Counted from the first letter of the stretch, positions 7,718-16,460 are shown. The stretch: DNA of 64,000 nucleotides from Tenggerimyces sp963762635 (GCA_963762635.1 CAVXLQ010000023.1:620001-684000); one strand, 5' to 3'. Numbers and translations: made by a program. The notes: a model not told the origin generated them from the letters alone.

Positions 7718-9046
7718 ATGAGTCCATCTATGAATAGACGCAGGCTTCTTCAACTCGGTGCGTTGGCGGCCGTCCCGGGCGTTCTGGCTGGCTGCGGGAG
7801 TGGTGCCGGACGTTCCGGCTCCGGCGACTCCGGTGCGGTCAAGTTCCAGGGTTGGGACTTCGAGTCGCAGCTTGTCCAGCAGAACGTCGATCGCTTCGTC
7901 GACAAGGCCGGCATCAAGGTCGACTACACGCCGATCACCAGCGCGCAGTACGTCCAGAAGGTCACCGCCCAGTTCACCGGCGGCACCGAGCCCGACGCGC
8001 TGTACGTGTACGACGACTCGCTCGCGGCCTGGATCGGTGCGGAGTACCTGCAGCCGATCGAGGGCATGCCCGACCTGGACAAGGTCTACGACGCGATCTA
8101 TCCAGGCAACGCGCAGACGATGACGTACGACGGCAAGCGGTACGGGCTGCCGTACTACACCGACTCGATGGCGCTGACGTACAACGCCGAACTCCTCGCC
8201 AAGGCCGGCATCAAGGAGCCGCCGAAGAGCCTCGAGGAATGGGAGGCGCAGGCGAAAACCCTGCAGGACAAGGGGATTCTCGAACACCCGATCGGGCTGT
8301 CGGCTCAGCTGTCCGACACCTGGTGGGCTTGGTGGTGGGGGCTGGTGTTCGCGAGCGGCGGCAAGCTGTTCGACGACAAGATGGCACCGATCATGTCGAC
8401 GACCGACCCGGTCGCGAAGGACGTCTATGCCTGGATGCAGCAGGCGGCCACGAAGTCGAAGGTGATCGACCCGGCCTCGACGACGCTGTTGCCGATCCCG
8501 CTCGACAACGCGTTCATGGCCGGCAAGTACGCCTACATCCTGGCCGCGCGGTATGGGTCGCGGAAGTACAACGACCCCAAGGCGTCGAAGGTCGCCGGCA
8601 AGGTCAAGATGGCGCTGCCGCCGAGCATCGACGGCGCGACCGAGGGCACGGTCAGCAACACGCGCATGTACTGCCTGTCAAAGAACACCGAGAAGAAGGA
8701 CGACGCGTACAAGCTCATCTACTACCTCGGTGGCTTCGACGACACGGGCGATCCGTACACGGCTCGGTTCTGGTTCGAGCAACAGGGCTTGGGATTCGCG
8801 TTCAAGGATCTGGCGAGCGACGCCAAGATCAAGGAGCAGCTGGCGAAGTGGGCCGATCCCGCTGTGTACGGGCATCTGGCCGAGGTGGCGAAGCCGCGCC
8901 GCGTGATCGCCGAGCCTTGGTACACCGAGTACGAGACCGAGACGCAGAAGGTCATCCAGCAGGTCCTCACCGGACAGTCCGATCCCGTCGCCGCGGTGAA
9001 GAAGATGGCAGACACCGCGGCCGCCTTGAAGAAGCAGTACTCCTGA
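7718..9046 (+). CDS. Sugar ABC transporter substrate-binding lipoprotein
   Basis: 442 residues. The start at ATG 7718 is preceded by GAGGGGG. The leader has a twin-arginine-like NRRRLLQLG and a lipobox LAGC with the lipidated cysteine at C26, so the protein is anchored outside the membrane. The rest is a family 1 (UgpB/MalE-type) extracellular sugar-binding fold with a central segment rich in Trp (DTWWAWWWG) that fits stacking on sugar rings. Two permease genes follow directly. No ATPase is encoded here, so a shared MsiK/UgpC-like ATPase elsewhere is likely. Confidence 0.93.
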   Translation: MSPSMNRRRLLQLGALAAVPGVLAGCGSGAGRSGSGDSGAVKFQGWDFESQLVQQNVDRFVDKAGIKVDYTPITSAQYVQKVTAQFTGGTEPDALYVYDDSLAAWIGAEYLQPIEGMPDLDKVYDAIYPGNAQTMTYDGKRYGLPYYTDSMALTYNAELLAKAGIKEPPKSLEEWEAQAKTLQDKGILEHPIGLSAQLSDTWWAWWWGLVFASGGKLFDDKMAPIMSTTDPVAKDVYAWMQQAATKSKVIDPASTTLLPIPLDNAFMAGKYAYILAARYGSRKYNDPKASKVAGKVKMALPPSIDGATEGTVSNTRMYCLSKNTEKKDDAYKLIYYLGGFDDTGDPYTARFWFEQQGLGFAFKDLASDAKIKEQLAKWADPAVYGHLAEVAKPRRVIAEPWYTEYETETQKVIQQVLTGQSDPVAAVKKMADTAAALKKQYS

Positions 9047-9059
9047 CTGGCCCCGCGGC

Positions 9060-10007
9060 ATGAGCACGACAACCTCGCAACGACCTGTGCCCGCCAAGCG
9101 GCGGGCTGGCAGCGGGATGTACGGGCGGCTCGGCGAGGGTCCGATGGCGTACCTGATGAACGTTCCGGCCCTCGTCGTCATCCTGTCGTTGATCGCGTTT
9201 CCGATCGGGTACTCGTTCTGGCTGAGTCTGCAGCGCTACAACCTCAAGCAGCCCGGTTTGCGGCGGTTCCTCGGGTTGTCGAACTACATCGAGCTGTTCG
9301 GCGATCCGGCGTTCCGCAACTCGATCACGGTGTCCGCGGCGTTCGCGCTCGTCGTGGTGACGTTGACGATCGTGATGGCGATGACGGCTGCTTTGGTGCT
9401 GAACGAGTCGTTCATCGGCCGTGGGTTCCTGCGGAGCCTGATCCTGCTGCCGTGGGCGATGCCGGGTGTCGTGAACGGGCTGATGTGGCGGTGGATCTTC
9501 GACGCGAAGGTCGGGGCTCTGAACGGGGCTTTGACGAGTCTCGGCTTCATCGATGGTTATCAAGCCTGGTTGACGTCTCCGGTCGCGGCGTTCTTCATCG
9601 CATGTGTCGCGGAGGTGTGGAACATCCTGCCGCTCGCGGTGATCATTTTGCTGGCCGGGCTGTCGACGATCCCGAACGAACTGTACGACGCGGCGCGGGT
9701 CGACCGGGCGAACATCGTGCAGCGGTTCCGGCACGTGACGTTGCCGTGGATGCTGCATCCGCTGCTCGTCGTGCTGATCCTGATGACGATGACGTCGTTC
9801 CGCGCGTTCGACGTCGTGTACGTGTTGACCGGCGGCGGTCCGGGTGACGCGACGAACGTGATCGCTTTGCAGACAGCGCGAACGGCGTTCACGTTCACCG
9901 ACTTCGGGCGTGGCAACGCGTACGCGTACATCATCACGCTGGTGACGTTGCTGATCTCGGTGATCTACATCTCGTTCCTGTACCGGCGGGGGAAGGTCGA
10001 CGTATGA
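9060..10007 (+). CDS. Sugar ABC transporter permease (MalF type)
   Basis: 315 residues with six predicted membrane helices. The EAA loop that contacts the ATPase is visible as ELYDAARVDRANIVQRFRHV at about residues 207-226. It starts 14 bases after the binding-protein gene and overlaps the next permease by four bases (ATGA). It forms one half of the translocation pore. The plain amino terminus without extra periplasmic domain is usual for actinomycete CUT1 systems. Confidence 0.95.
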   Translation: MSTTTSQRPVPAKRRAGSGMYGRLGEGPMAYLMNVPALVVILSLIAFPIGYSFWLSLQRYNLKQPGLRRFLGLSNYIELFGDPAFRNSITVSAAFALVVVTLTIVMAMTAALVLNESFIGRGFLRSLILLPWAMPGVVNGLMWRWIFDAKVGALNGALTSLGFIDGYQAWLTSPVAAFFIACVAEVWNILPLAVIILLAGLSTIPNELYDAARVDRANIVQRFRHVTLPWMLHPLLVVLILMTMTSFRAFDVVYVLTGGGPGDATNVIALQTARTAFTFTDFGRGNAYAYIITLVTLLISVIYISFLYRRGKVDV

Positions 10008-10873
10008 GGCGCCGAGGGTTGCCGTGGCGGAAGATCGTCGTCTACGTGCTCGCCGCGTTCTTCGCGCTGTGGATCATCCTGCCGTTCTACTGGATCATCG
10101 CGACGAGCTTCATGACCGAGGCGGACGCGCTGTCGACGCCGCCGGACTGGATCCCGACCAACCCGACGCTGGACAACTACCTGGCGTTCATCGACCCGTC
10201 GGGCGCTGGCGCTCTGTTGGGGTCGCGGGCTGCCGAGGCCATCCCGTACGCGTTGCTGAACAGTGCCGTCGTGGCTTCGATGACGGCATTGCTCAACCTG
10301 GCTTTGGGAGTCTCGGCCGCGTATGCGTTCGCCCGGATGAAGTTCCGGGGGAGCCAGGTTCTGCTGATGGTCTACCTGGCGACGCGGATGGTGCCTGGGG
10401 TCGCGATCATCATCCCGTTCTATTTGGTGATGCGTTCGCTCAATCTGCTCGACACGTATGGCGCTTTGGTGTTGTCGTACACGACGTTCGCGCTGCCGTT
10501 CACGATCTGGATCCTGAAGGACTACTTCCGGACGATCCCGTCGGAGATCGAGGACGCGGCCCGGGTGGACGGGTGCTCGTGGTGGCGGATGATGCGGTCG
10601 GTGTTCCTGCCGATCGCGGCGCCGGGCTTGGTGGCGGCGGCGATCTTCTCGTTCATGACGGCTTGGAACGAGTTCATGTTCGCGCTGTACCTGACGAGCA
10701 CGGCGAACGCGCAGACGATCCCGGTGATCGCGGCGAACTTCGCGACCGACCTGAACGTGTCGTTCACCTCGATGGCCGCGGCCGGAGTAGTCGCCGTCAT
10801 CCCGCCGCTGATCCTGGTACTGATCTTCCAGCGCCTGATCGTCCACGGCCTCGCATCCGGCGCCGTCCGCTAG
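10004..10873 (+). CDS. Sugar ABC transporter permease (MalG type)
   Basis: 289 residues, six membrane helices, EAA loop EIEDAARVDGCSWWRMMRSV near residue 180. It is the partner of the preceding permease, coupled by an ATGA overlap. After the stop, a short region with direct and inverted repeats separates it from a convergent drug exporter, which marks the end of this three-gene import operon. The absence of a glycosidase or regulator next door leaves the sugar unknown. Confidence 0.95.
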   Translation: MRRRGLPWRKIVVYVLAAFFALWIILPFYWIIATSFMTEADALSTPPDWIPTNPTLDNYLAFIDPSGAGALLGSRAAEAIPYALLNSAVVASMTALLNLALGVSAAYAFARMKFRGSQVLLMVYLATRMVPGVAIIIPFYLVMRSLNLLDTYGALVLSYTTFALPFTIWILKDYFRTIPSEIEDAARVDGCSWWRMMRSVFLPIAAPGLVAAAIFSFMTAWNEFMFALYLTSTANAQTIPVIAANFATDLNVSFTSMAAAGVVAVIPPLILVLIFQRLIVHGLASGAVR

Positions 10874-10883
10874 CCAGCTCGTT

Positions 10884-10963
10884 GATCTACATAGGTCGAT
10901 TTGAGGAGCAGCCTAATCTACATAGGTCGGATAATCGGTCGGCCAATCCGACCTATGTAGATT
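10884..10963. repeat. Triple repeat with an 18-base perfect inverted repeat; likely bidirectional terminator
   Basis: ATCTACATAGGTCG occurs at 10885-10898 and again at 10916-10929, and in reverse orientation at 10949-10962. The second and third copies are the arms of a perfect stem, AATCTACATAGGTCGGAT at 10915-10932 and its complement at 10946-10963, with a 13-base loop. It lies between two convergent genes, as a terminator would. The AT-rich arms and the additional direct copy are unlike an ordinary GC-rich terminator, so a protein-binding or mobile-repeat role is possible. Confidence 0.75.
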
Positions 10964-10977
10964 AACGGCGTCAGGTG

Positions 10978-12594
10978 CTAGGGCTGCGAGTTGGCGGTGG
11001 CGGGCTCGCGGGAGTCGCCGGGTGGCTGCGGCGCGGTGGCGCGGCGGGCGGCGACCATGGCGACGATGCCGAGGACCATCGCGGCGATCGGGAGCAGCAG
11101 GCTGGCTTTGGCCGCGCTGGTGAACGCGTGGGTGAACACCTCATGTCCCAACGCCTGCAGGCGATCCGCCACTTCGGCGGGCACGCCCGCGGGCACCGGC
11201 ACGGACGTTCCGCTGCTGAACTGCGCCGACCCCTTGGCCGCCTGCTCGAAGCCGTCAATGAACGGTTGACGGAAGTCCGCCGGCAGCTCGCCAGCCATCG
11301 AACGAGCCTGCAAGGGCAGCTCCGCCGACAGCCGCGCCTGCAGCAGTACGCCTACCGCGGCCGCTCCGATCACGCCGCCGACCTGGCGCGCGGTGTTGTA
11401 GACGCCCGAGCCGGCGCCGATGAGCCGCGGGTCCAGACTGTGCGTCGTGAGGTTCGTCAGCGGCGAGAACACCAGCCCGATTCCCAACCCGCACACGAGA
11501 AGCGCCGGCACCAGCGTCCACGCGTTCGTCGTCGGCTGAGCCTGCGCCGCGACGATCGACGTACCGACAGCCAGCGCCGCGAAGCCGAACGCCACGACCC
11601 ACTTCGCGTTGACCTTGTCCGACAGCCGTCCGGCGAACGGGGCCACCACGCCCGACACCAGCGACATCGGGGCGGTCAGCAGGCCGGACTCCAAGGCGGA
11701 GAAGCCCAGCACCGACTGGATGTAGATCACCAGCGGCAGGAACATCCCGGTGATCGCGAACCCGATCGCCATCGTGCCGAGCGTGCCCATCGAGAAGTTC
11801 CAGTTGTCGAAGAGCTTCATCGGCAGCAACGGCTCGTTCCGGTTGCGGAACTGCCACCAGACGAACAGCACGAGCAGGACGACGCCGAGCCCGATCAGCA
11901 CCGGGATCGAGATCGGCCCGATCGCGCCCCATTCGTACCGCTGCCCTTCCTGCAGGCCGAACACGATCGCGAACAGTCCAGCCCCACTGAGGAAAATCCC
12001 GATGGGGTCGAAACTGTGGCTGTGCCCCGGCCGCCAGTCCGGCACCAGCCAGAGGGCGAGAACGAGACCCACCACCCCGATCGGCACGTTCACCCAGAAG
12101 ATCCACTCCCAGCCGAGCGTCTCGACCAGCACGCCGCCGAGCAGCGGGCCGACGATCGCCGCGATGCCGGCGACGCCACCCCACAGGCCCATCGGCGCGC
12201 CGCGCTTGTTCGGCGGGAACAGCCGGGTGATGAACGCCATCGTCTGCGGCGTCATCATCGCGGCGCCGAGGCCCTGCACGGCGCGGGCGGCGATCAGCAA
12301 CGCCGCGCTGTCGGCTAGGCCGCAGAGCGCCGACGCCGCGGTGAAGATGACCAGGCCGCCGACGAACAGGCGCTTCGGCCCGAACCGGTCACCGAGCCGC
12401 CCGGTGAGCAGGAGCGGAACCGCGAACGTCAACAGGTACACGCTGTTGACCCAGATGATGTCGGTGAGCGTGGCGTTGAGGCCGGTCAGCATGGCCGGGA
12501 TCGCGACGTTCACGATCGTCGTGTCCACCATGATCATGAAGAAGCCGATGCACAGCGCTCCTAACGCTGCCCAAGGGCGGGGAGTGTCGATCAC
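10978..12594 (-). CDS. DHA2-family multidrug exporter (14 membrane helices)
   Basis: 538 residues. The EmrB/QacA-type major facilitator shows motif A GRLGDRFGPKRLF at about residues 62-74, motif B LIAARAVQGLGAAMM at about 95-109 and motif C GPLLGGVLVETLGWEWIFWVNVPIG near 148-172. It pumps hydrophobic compounds out of the cell using the proton gradient. Its start overlaps the stop of the upstream PadR gene by four bases, so it is cotranscribed with its probable repressor. Confidence 0.95.
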   Translation of the reverse strand: MIDTPRPWAALGALCIGFFMIMVDTTIVNVAIPAMLTGLNATLTDIIWVNSVYLLTFAVPLLLTGRLGDRFGPKRLFVGGLVIFTAASALCGLADSAALLIAARAVQGLGAAMMTPQTMAFITRLFPPNKRGAPMGLWGGVAGIAAIVGPLLGGVLVETLGWEWIFWVNVPIGVVGLVLALWLVPDWRPGHSHSFDPIGIFLSGAGLFAIVFGLQEGQRYEWGAIGPISIPVLIGLGVVLLVLFVWWQFRNRNEPLLPMKLFDNWNFSMGTLGTMAIGFAITGMFLPLVIYIQSVLGFSALESGLLTAPMSLVSGVVAPFAGRLSDKVNAKWVVAFGFAALAVGTSIVAAQAQPTTNAWTLVPALLVCGLGIGLVFSPLTNLTTHSLDPRLIGAGSGVYNTARQVGGVIGAAAVGVLLQARLSAELPLQARSMAGELPADFRQPFIDGFEQAAKGSAQFSSGTSVPVPAGVPAEVADRLQALGHEVFTHAFTSAAKASLLLPIAAMVLGIVAMVAARRATAPQPPGDSREPATANSQP

Positions 12595-13187
12595 GTTGCT
12601 TCCTTCGTGCCCGGTGCGGGCCAGTCGATGCGCTGGGACGCGAGCTCGTCGATGAGCCGGTCGGTCCAGTCGAGCTCGGCCTGCTTCATGGTTTTGAGGT
12701 AGTCGACGTCGAGCCAGAACCTTCGCGGCAGTTCCATCCGCTGGAGCTTGTCGTGGGCTTCGTCGAGCTCCGCGATCTGCTCGCTCAGCTCGTCGCGCCG
12801 GAGCGTGAGCTCGGCGCGTACGGTCTCGCCCTCGAACGCGTGGGCGAGCGAGATCGCGAGTGGGTACTCGGGAAACTCCTCGGGGACGGTCGCGAGCATG
12901 TCGGTGACGTACTCGCGGTAGAGCGCGCGGCCGTCCTGTGTGATGGCGTAGACGCGGCGCTCGGGGCGGCGGCCGGACCGTTCGGTCTCGCTGACCTCGA
13001 CCAGTCCGAGCCGCTCCAGGCGCTCGACGGTGTGGTAGAGCGAGCCGGCCTTGAGCTTGACCAGCCGGTCGGTGTGCCGGATCCGCATGGCCTGCTGCAT
13101 GTCGTACGGATGCCGTGGCTTCTCGTGCAGCAGCTCGAGCACGGCGAGCGCGAGCGGCGTGACCTGCGCGCGGGTCGGCATCGGCAC
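12591..13187 (-). CDS. PadR-family regulator of the exporter operon
   Basis: 198 residues. The amino-terminal winged helix covers residues about 8-85 (LAVLELLHEKPRHPYDMQQAM, then KAGSLYHTVERLERLGLVE), and a carboxy-terminal coiled-coil region (PF10400-like) covers 95-190, where effectors bind in relatives. It precedes and overlaps the DHA2 exporter gene. ATG 13187 and the in-frame ATG 13181 are both possible starts. A perfect palindrome 26 bases upstream is the likely autoregulatory operator. Confidence 0.92.
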   Translation of the reverse strand: MPMPTRAQVTPLALAVLELLHEKPRHPYDMQQAMRIRHTDRLVKLKAGSLYHTVERLERLGLVEVSETERSGRRPERRVYAITQDGRALYREYVTDMLATVPEEFPEYPLAISLAHAFEGETVRAELTLRRDELSEQIAELDEAHDKLQRMELPRRFWLDVDYLKTMKQAELDWTDRLIDELASQRIDWPAPGTKEAT

Positions 13188-13212
13188 TCCTTGCGGATTA
13201 GTCCGTACGAAT

Positions 13213-13228
13213 TACTCCACGTGGAGTA
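13213..13228. promoter_or_regulatory. Perfect 16-base palindrome, candidate PadR operator
   Basis: TACTCCACGTGGAGTA reads identically on both strands. It lies between the PadR start and the divergent GNAT gene, in the position of a promoter. PadR sites are usually spaced inverted repeats, and this one is continuous, so the assignment is by location and symmetry. Confidence 0.65.
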
Positions 13229-13301
13229 TAGGCAGCTCGTTCGGCGGTGCCAACCCCTAAATCGGGTGCTTCCGGCTCGGCGCGGGCCGTACCTTGTGCG
13301 C

Positions 13302-14285
13302 ATGGACGTAGCTGGGGGGTGGCCGGCGGGAATCGTCGCGCGGCCGATCGACAAGGGCGACGTGGCGGCGTGGGCTGTCTTGTACGCGGCGGTCGAAGAG
13401 GCCGAGGACAACGGCGAGAACTACGACGCCGACGACCTGCTCGAGGAGCTGGACGACCCGGACCTGGACCTGGCGACCGACACGCTCGCGCTGTGGTCCG
13501 GCGACCAGATCGTGGGCTCGGCCGTCGTCCATTGCCATCCCGGCGCGGTCGAGTCGGACCGGGTGTCGGTCAGCGGGTTCGTGCACCCTTCCTGGCGGCG
13601 GCGCGGGCTGGGTCGTCGGCTGGTCTCGTGGGGCGCCTCGCGGGCTCGGGTGTTGCACCGTGAGCGCAACCCGGACGTCGCGGGCGTGCTCCATATCGGC
13701 GGGAACGTCGACACGCCGGGGATCGCGGAGCTGGCGGCCGAGTTCGGGATGAAGCCGACGCGGTACTTCTTCAGCATGGAGTGCGATCTCGCCCAGTCGA
13801 TCCCCGCGGTGTCTCCGCCCGAGGGATTGGTACTCGTACCGTTCGATGCTCGCTGGGACGAGGCGACACGGGTGGCACACAACACGGCGTTCCTGGACCA
13901 CTGGGGCTCGAACCCGCGCGACGCGGAGTTCTGGAAGCGGCGGGTGACCGGGGCGCGAGCGTTCCGCGGTCCGATGTCCTGGCTGCTGCTGGACGGTGAC
14001 GCGGTGGTCTCGTACGCGCTCGGGCACGAGTACGTCGCGGACACCGAGGCGACCGGGATCCGGGAGCTGTACGTCGGGCAGGTGGGCACGCTCCGCGAGT
14101 ACCGCGGCCGGGGGCTGGCCCGCATCGTGCTGGCCAGCGCGTTCGCCGCGGCCAAGGCGGACGGCTTCGAACGCGCGTCGCTCGGCGTCGACGCGGAGAA
14201 CCCGACCGGCGCGCTGGGGCTGTACGAGAAGCTCGGCTTCGTCGTCAGGCGGAAGTTCGTGTCGTACAACGGGCCGATGGCCTGA
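13302..14285 (+). CDS. Two-domain GNAT acetyltransferase, MshD-like (array copy 1)
   Basis: 327 residues from ATG 13302. It has two GNAT folds. The first has the acetyl-CoA loop as SWRRRGLGRRL at about residues 87-97; the second has LREYRGRGLARIV near 262-274 followed by VDAENPTGALGLYEKLGF, the closing signature of MshD-type mycothiol synthases. MshD acetylates the cysteinyl group in mycothiol; this is a paralogue-like protein, so its acceptor may differ. It is the first and only clearly intact member of a three-gene tandem array. Confidence 0.9.
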   Translation: MDVAGGWPAGIVARPIDKGDVAAWAVLYAAVEEAEDNGENYDADDLLEELDDPDLDLATDTLALWSGDQIVGSAVVHCHPGAVESDRVSVSGFVHPSWRRRGLGRRLVSWGASRARVLHRERNPDVAGVLHIGGNVDTPGIAELAAEFGMKPTRYFFSMECDLAQSIPAVSPPEGLVLVPFDARWDEATRVAHNTAFLDHWGSNPRDAEFWKRRVTGARAFRGPMSWLLLDGDAVVSYALGHEYVADTEATGIRELYVGQVGTLREYRGRGLARIVLASAFAAAKADGFERASLGVDAENPTGALGLYEKLGFVVRRKFVSYNGPMA

Positions 14286-14377
14286 CCTCGTGCGCTGGCC
14301 GGCCGGGATCGCACGCGCAGCCGCTCGCGAAGGCCGACGTCGACGCGTGGCTCGAGCTGCTGGTCGCCGCCGAACGG

Positions 14378-15259
14378 GTGGACGACGAGGGCGGCCACCA
14401 GGAGCGCGGCGACCTGCTCGAGAGCCTGGCCGATCCGAAGCTCGATCCCGCGCGCGACACGTTGTCGTTGTGGGACGGCGAGCGGATGATCGGCTACGGC
14501 AAGGTGTCGGTCTGGCCGTCCGTGCGCGACGTCGACCGCGTGTCGATGGAAGGCCGGATCCATCCCGACTGGCGACGTCGTGGACTGGGGCGACGGTTAC
14601 TGGACTGGGAGTGCGCGCGTGCGCTCGCCGCGCATCACGAGCACCACCCTGGGGTTCCGGGCGAGTACTCCAGCGGCGGCAACGTGGAGAATGTCGGCGA
14701 GCAAGCGCTGTTCGCCGAGGCCGGTTTCGCGCCGGTGCGTTACTACCTCAGCATGGAACGCGATCTGTCCGCGCCGATCCCGGAGGCCAGCGAGCTGGAC
14801 GGACTGCTTGTCGTTCCGTTCGACGTCGCGTGGGAGGAAGCCACGCGGATCGCTCACAACGAGGCGTTCCTCGACCACTGGGGATCGCTCGCGCGCGACG
14901 CCGACGACTGGCGCCGGACGGTGTCGGGCTCACCAGCGTTCCGCGCGCCCATGTCGGTGCTCGCCCTCGACGGCAATGAGGTGGCGGCGTACGTGATGGC
15001 ATACGAGCACGCCGCGGCGACCTCGGCGACCGGCGTGCGAGACCTGTACATCCGCCGCGTCGGGACACGCCGGCCATACCGCGGCCGCGGCGTCGCGCGC
15101 ACCCTGCTGGCCCACGTGTTGGCGGCAGCCGCCGGGGCGGGCTACGACCGCGCCTCCCTCGGCGTCGACGCCGAGAACCCCACCGGAGCGCTCGGGCTGT
15201 ACGAGCGGATCGGCTTCGTGACAAGGCGAAAGCGTGCCGCCTACTCGCGGCCGATGTGA
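14378..15259 (+). CDS. Two-domain GNAT acetyltransferase, MshD-like (array copy 2, 5' frameshift)
   Basis: 293 residues from GTG 14378. It is colinear with copy 1 from about its residue 40 onward: both acetyl-CoA loops (DWRRRGLGRRL and RPYRGRGVARTL) and the VDAENPTGALGLYERIGF ending are present. The missing amino end is there in the DNA but in another frame: a GTG at 14290 opens WPAGIAR, and PLAKADVDAWLEL resumes one base out of frame after 14311. A single inserted base near 14311-14318 explains this. It is either a truncated protein, a fresh pseudogene or a sequencing error. Confidence 0.75.
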   Translation: MDDEGGHQERGDLLESLADPKLDPARDTLSLWDGERMIGYGKVSVWPSVRDVDRVSMEGRIHPDWRRRGLGRRLLDWECARALAAHHEHHPGVPGEYSSGGNVENVGEQALFAEAGFAPVRYYLSMERDLSAPIPEASELDGLLVVPFDVAWEEATRIAHNEAFLDHWGSLARDADDWRRTVSGSPAFRAPMSVLALDGNEVAAYVMAYEHAAATSATGVRDLYIRRVGTRRPYRGRGVARTLLAHVLAAAAGAGYDRASLGVDAENPTGALGLYERIGFVTRRKRAAYSRPM

Positions 15260-15502
15260 TGGGCGCCGACTGGCCAGCGGGGATCGTCGCCCGGCCGCTC
15301 GACCAGGCCGACGTGGCTGCCTGGGCCGCGCTGCTGGATGCGGTCGAGCGGGTCGACGACGACGGGACGAGGCGACGCGGGTCGCGCACAACGAGGCGTT
15401 CCGTGATCACTGGGTCCGCGCCCGCGCGACGCCGAGGAGTGGCGGGCGTGGGTGAGCGGCTCCCGCTCGTTCCGGGCGCAGTTGTCTCGGCTCGCCTACT
15501 GA
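15259..15502 (+). pseudogene. Wrecked third copy of the MshD-like GNAT gene
   Basis: ATG 15259 (a second ATG is at 15256) opens MGADWPAGIVARPLDQADVA, matching the start of copy 1. After VERVDDDG about 150 residues are missing and the text continues in another frame as DEATRVAHNEAFRDHW, then shifts again to DAEEWRAWVSGSRSFRAQ and stops at 15502. So one large internal deletion and at least two frame changes have removed both acetyl-CoA loops. It is the decayed end of the array. Confidence 0.85.
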
Positions 15503-15545
15503 CGTTTCGAGTGAGGGCGATCTACCGCTATTAAACCTGGGTACC

Positions 15546-15800
15546 ATGAACGATCCCAAGCCGAAGCCGCGCACCTCACAGAAGCGCGCCGCGAGTTTGG
15601 ACCGGACGCGGGAGCGCCGCCGCACCGCCAGCGCGCCGGATCCTGAGGACCGTCCGGTGCGGGCTGCGATCTATGTGCGGATCTCGATGGACCGCGAGGG
15701 CGCCGGGCTGGGCGTGGCGCGACAAGAGGAAGACTGCCGGGAACTGTGTGCCCGCCGAGGCTGGGACGTGGTGGGGTCTATGACGACAACGACACCTGAC
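15546..15800 (+). pseudogene. N-terminal remnant of a large serine recombinase
   Basis: After a basic, Pro-rich start, residues about 40-75 read AAIYVRISMDREGAGLGVAR and QEEDCRELC, the catalytic start of serine integrases with the nucleophile in YVRIS and the following Arg of ARQ. Near 15772 one base shift gives GVYDDNDT and then a stop, where intact enzymes continue for 400 residues. The rest of the catalytic domain and the DNA-binding part are gone. It marks one edge of an element wreck. Confidence 0.8.
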
Positions 15801-15855
15801 CCCGCCACACAGACACACGACGCCGTCAGCGTGATTGGCAGACAGACGCATGTGG

Positions 15856-16029
15856 TCATTTCGAGTGCAACAGGATGTCGACGATCTTCGCGAGGGTTGC
15901 CTCGTCTTCGATCGCGGGTGGCAGGCCCTGAGCACGACGCTGCTCAGCGACGATGCGGCGTAGCTCTTCGCGCTCCTCCGGGCTTGGCACAACGACGTCA
16001 TGGTCCCCGGGCGGACTGGGCTTGGTCAT
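15856..16029 (-). CDS. Small hypothetical protein of the element remnant
   Basis: 57 residues, MTKPSPPGDHDVVVPSPEE..., charged and mostly helical, ending ILLHSK. GGATCCTTCG precedes the ATG without a strong ribosome site. It has no recognised domain. Similar short acidic/Arg-rich proteins occur in actinomycete integrative elements as I recall them. A strong hairpin at 16125-16164 separates it from the two genes upstream. Confidence 0.6.
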   Translation of the reverse strand: MTKPSPPGDHDVVVPSPEEREELRRIVAEQRRAQGLPPAIEDEATLAKIVDILLHSK

Positions 16030-16124
16030 CGAAGGATCCTCGCTGGAGCGTTTTCGCGTGGAGCGTCGGGGTCACCCGCACTCGGCGGCATGGGGGAGCG
16101 GCGTGCCAGGCGTGGTCACGGTGA

Positions 16125-16164
16125 AGGCTCCCCTCCGTCCCCAGGCGGGAACGGAGGGGAGCCT
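16125..16164. terminator. Hairpin with 14-base perfect stem
   Basis: AGGCTCCCCTCCGT (16125-16138) pairs perfectly with 16151-16164 across a 12-base loop. It lies about 87 bases after the minus-strand gene ending at 16251 and before the one starting at 16029, which fits a terminator between small element genes. No T-tract follows, as is common in actinomycetes. Confidence 0.75.
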
Positions 16165-16250
16165 GTCGTGTCCCGGCGAAGCACTCCCGACGTTGCGGCG
16201 GTTGTGGGGCGCGAAACGCCGGGTGGGAAAGCGTGACCGGGACACGACGC

Positions 16251-16460
16251 CTACACCAGCCGCGCCTTCACCAGAAGAGCGCGCAGAACGCCTCGGCTCA
16301 CCCGGGACTGGCTGTATCGGATGACGTGCTGCCGGTGCACGTTGCGAATCTCGCGCCCGCCGGCATCGACGCACCAAAACCCGGGAGCCTGACCACAAAA
16401 GCCGCACGGTGTACTCAGCAGCCGTTTCCGCTCCAACACGGCTTCTTCATACTCGTCCAT
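16251..16460 (-). CDS. Small zinc-ribbon-like protein
   Basis: 69 residues. The centre reads CGFCGQAPGFWC, giving three cysteines in a CxxC-x7-C pattern, followed by HRQHVIRYSQ, which together could bind one zinc ion. No catalytic domain is present. The ATG overlaps the stop of the upstream small gene (TAATG), so the two are translationally coupled. It is part of the element remnant and may have been a DNA-binding or transfer accessory protein, which is a guess. Confidence 0.7.
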   Translation of the reverse strand: MDEYEEAVLERKRLLSTPCGFCGQAPGFWCVDAGGREIRNVHRQHVIRYSQSRVSRGVLRALLVKARLV

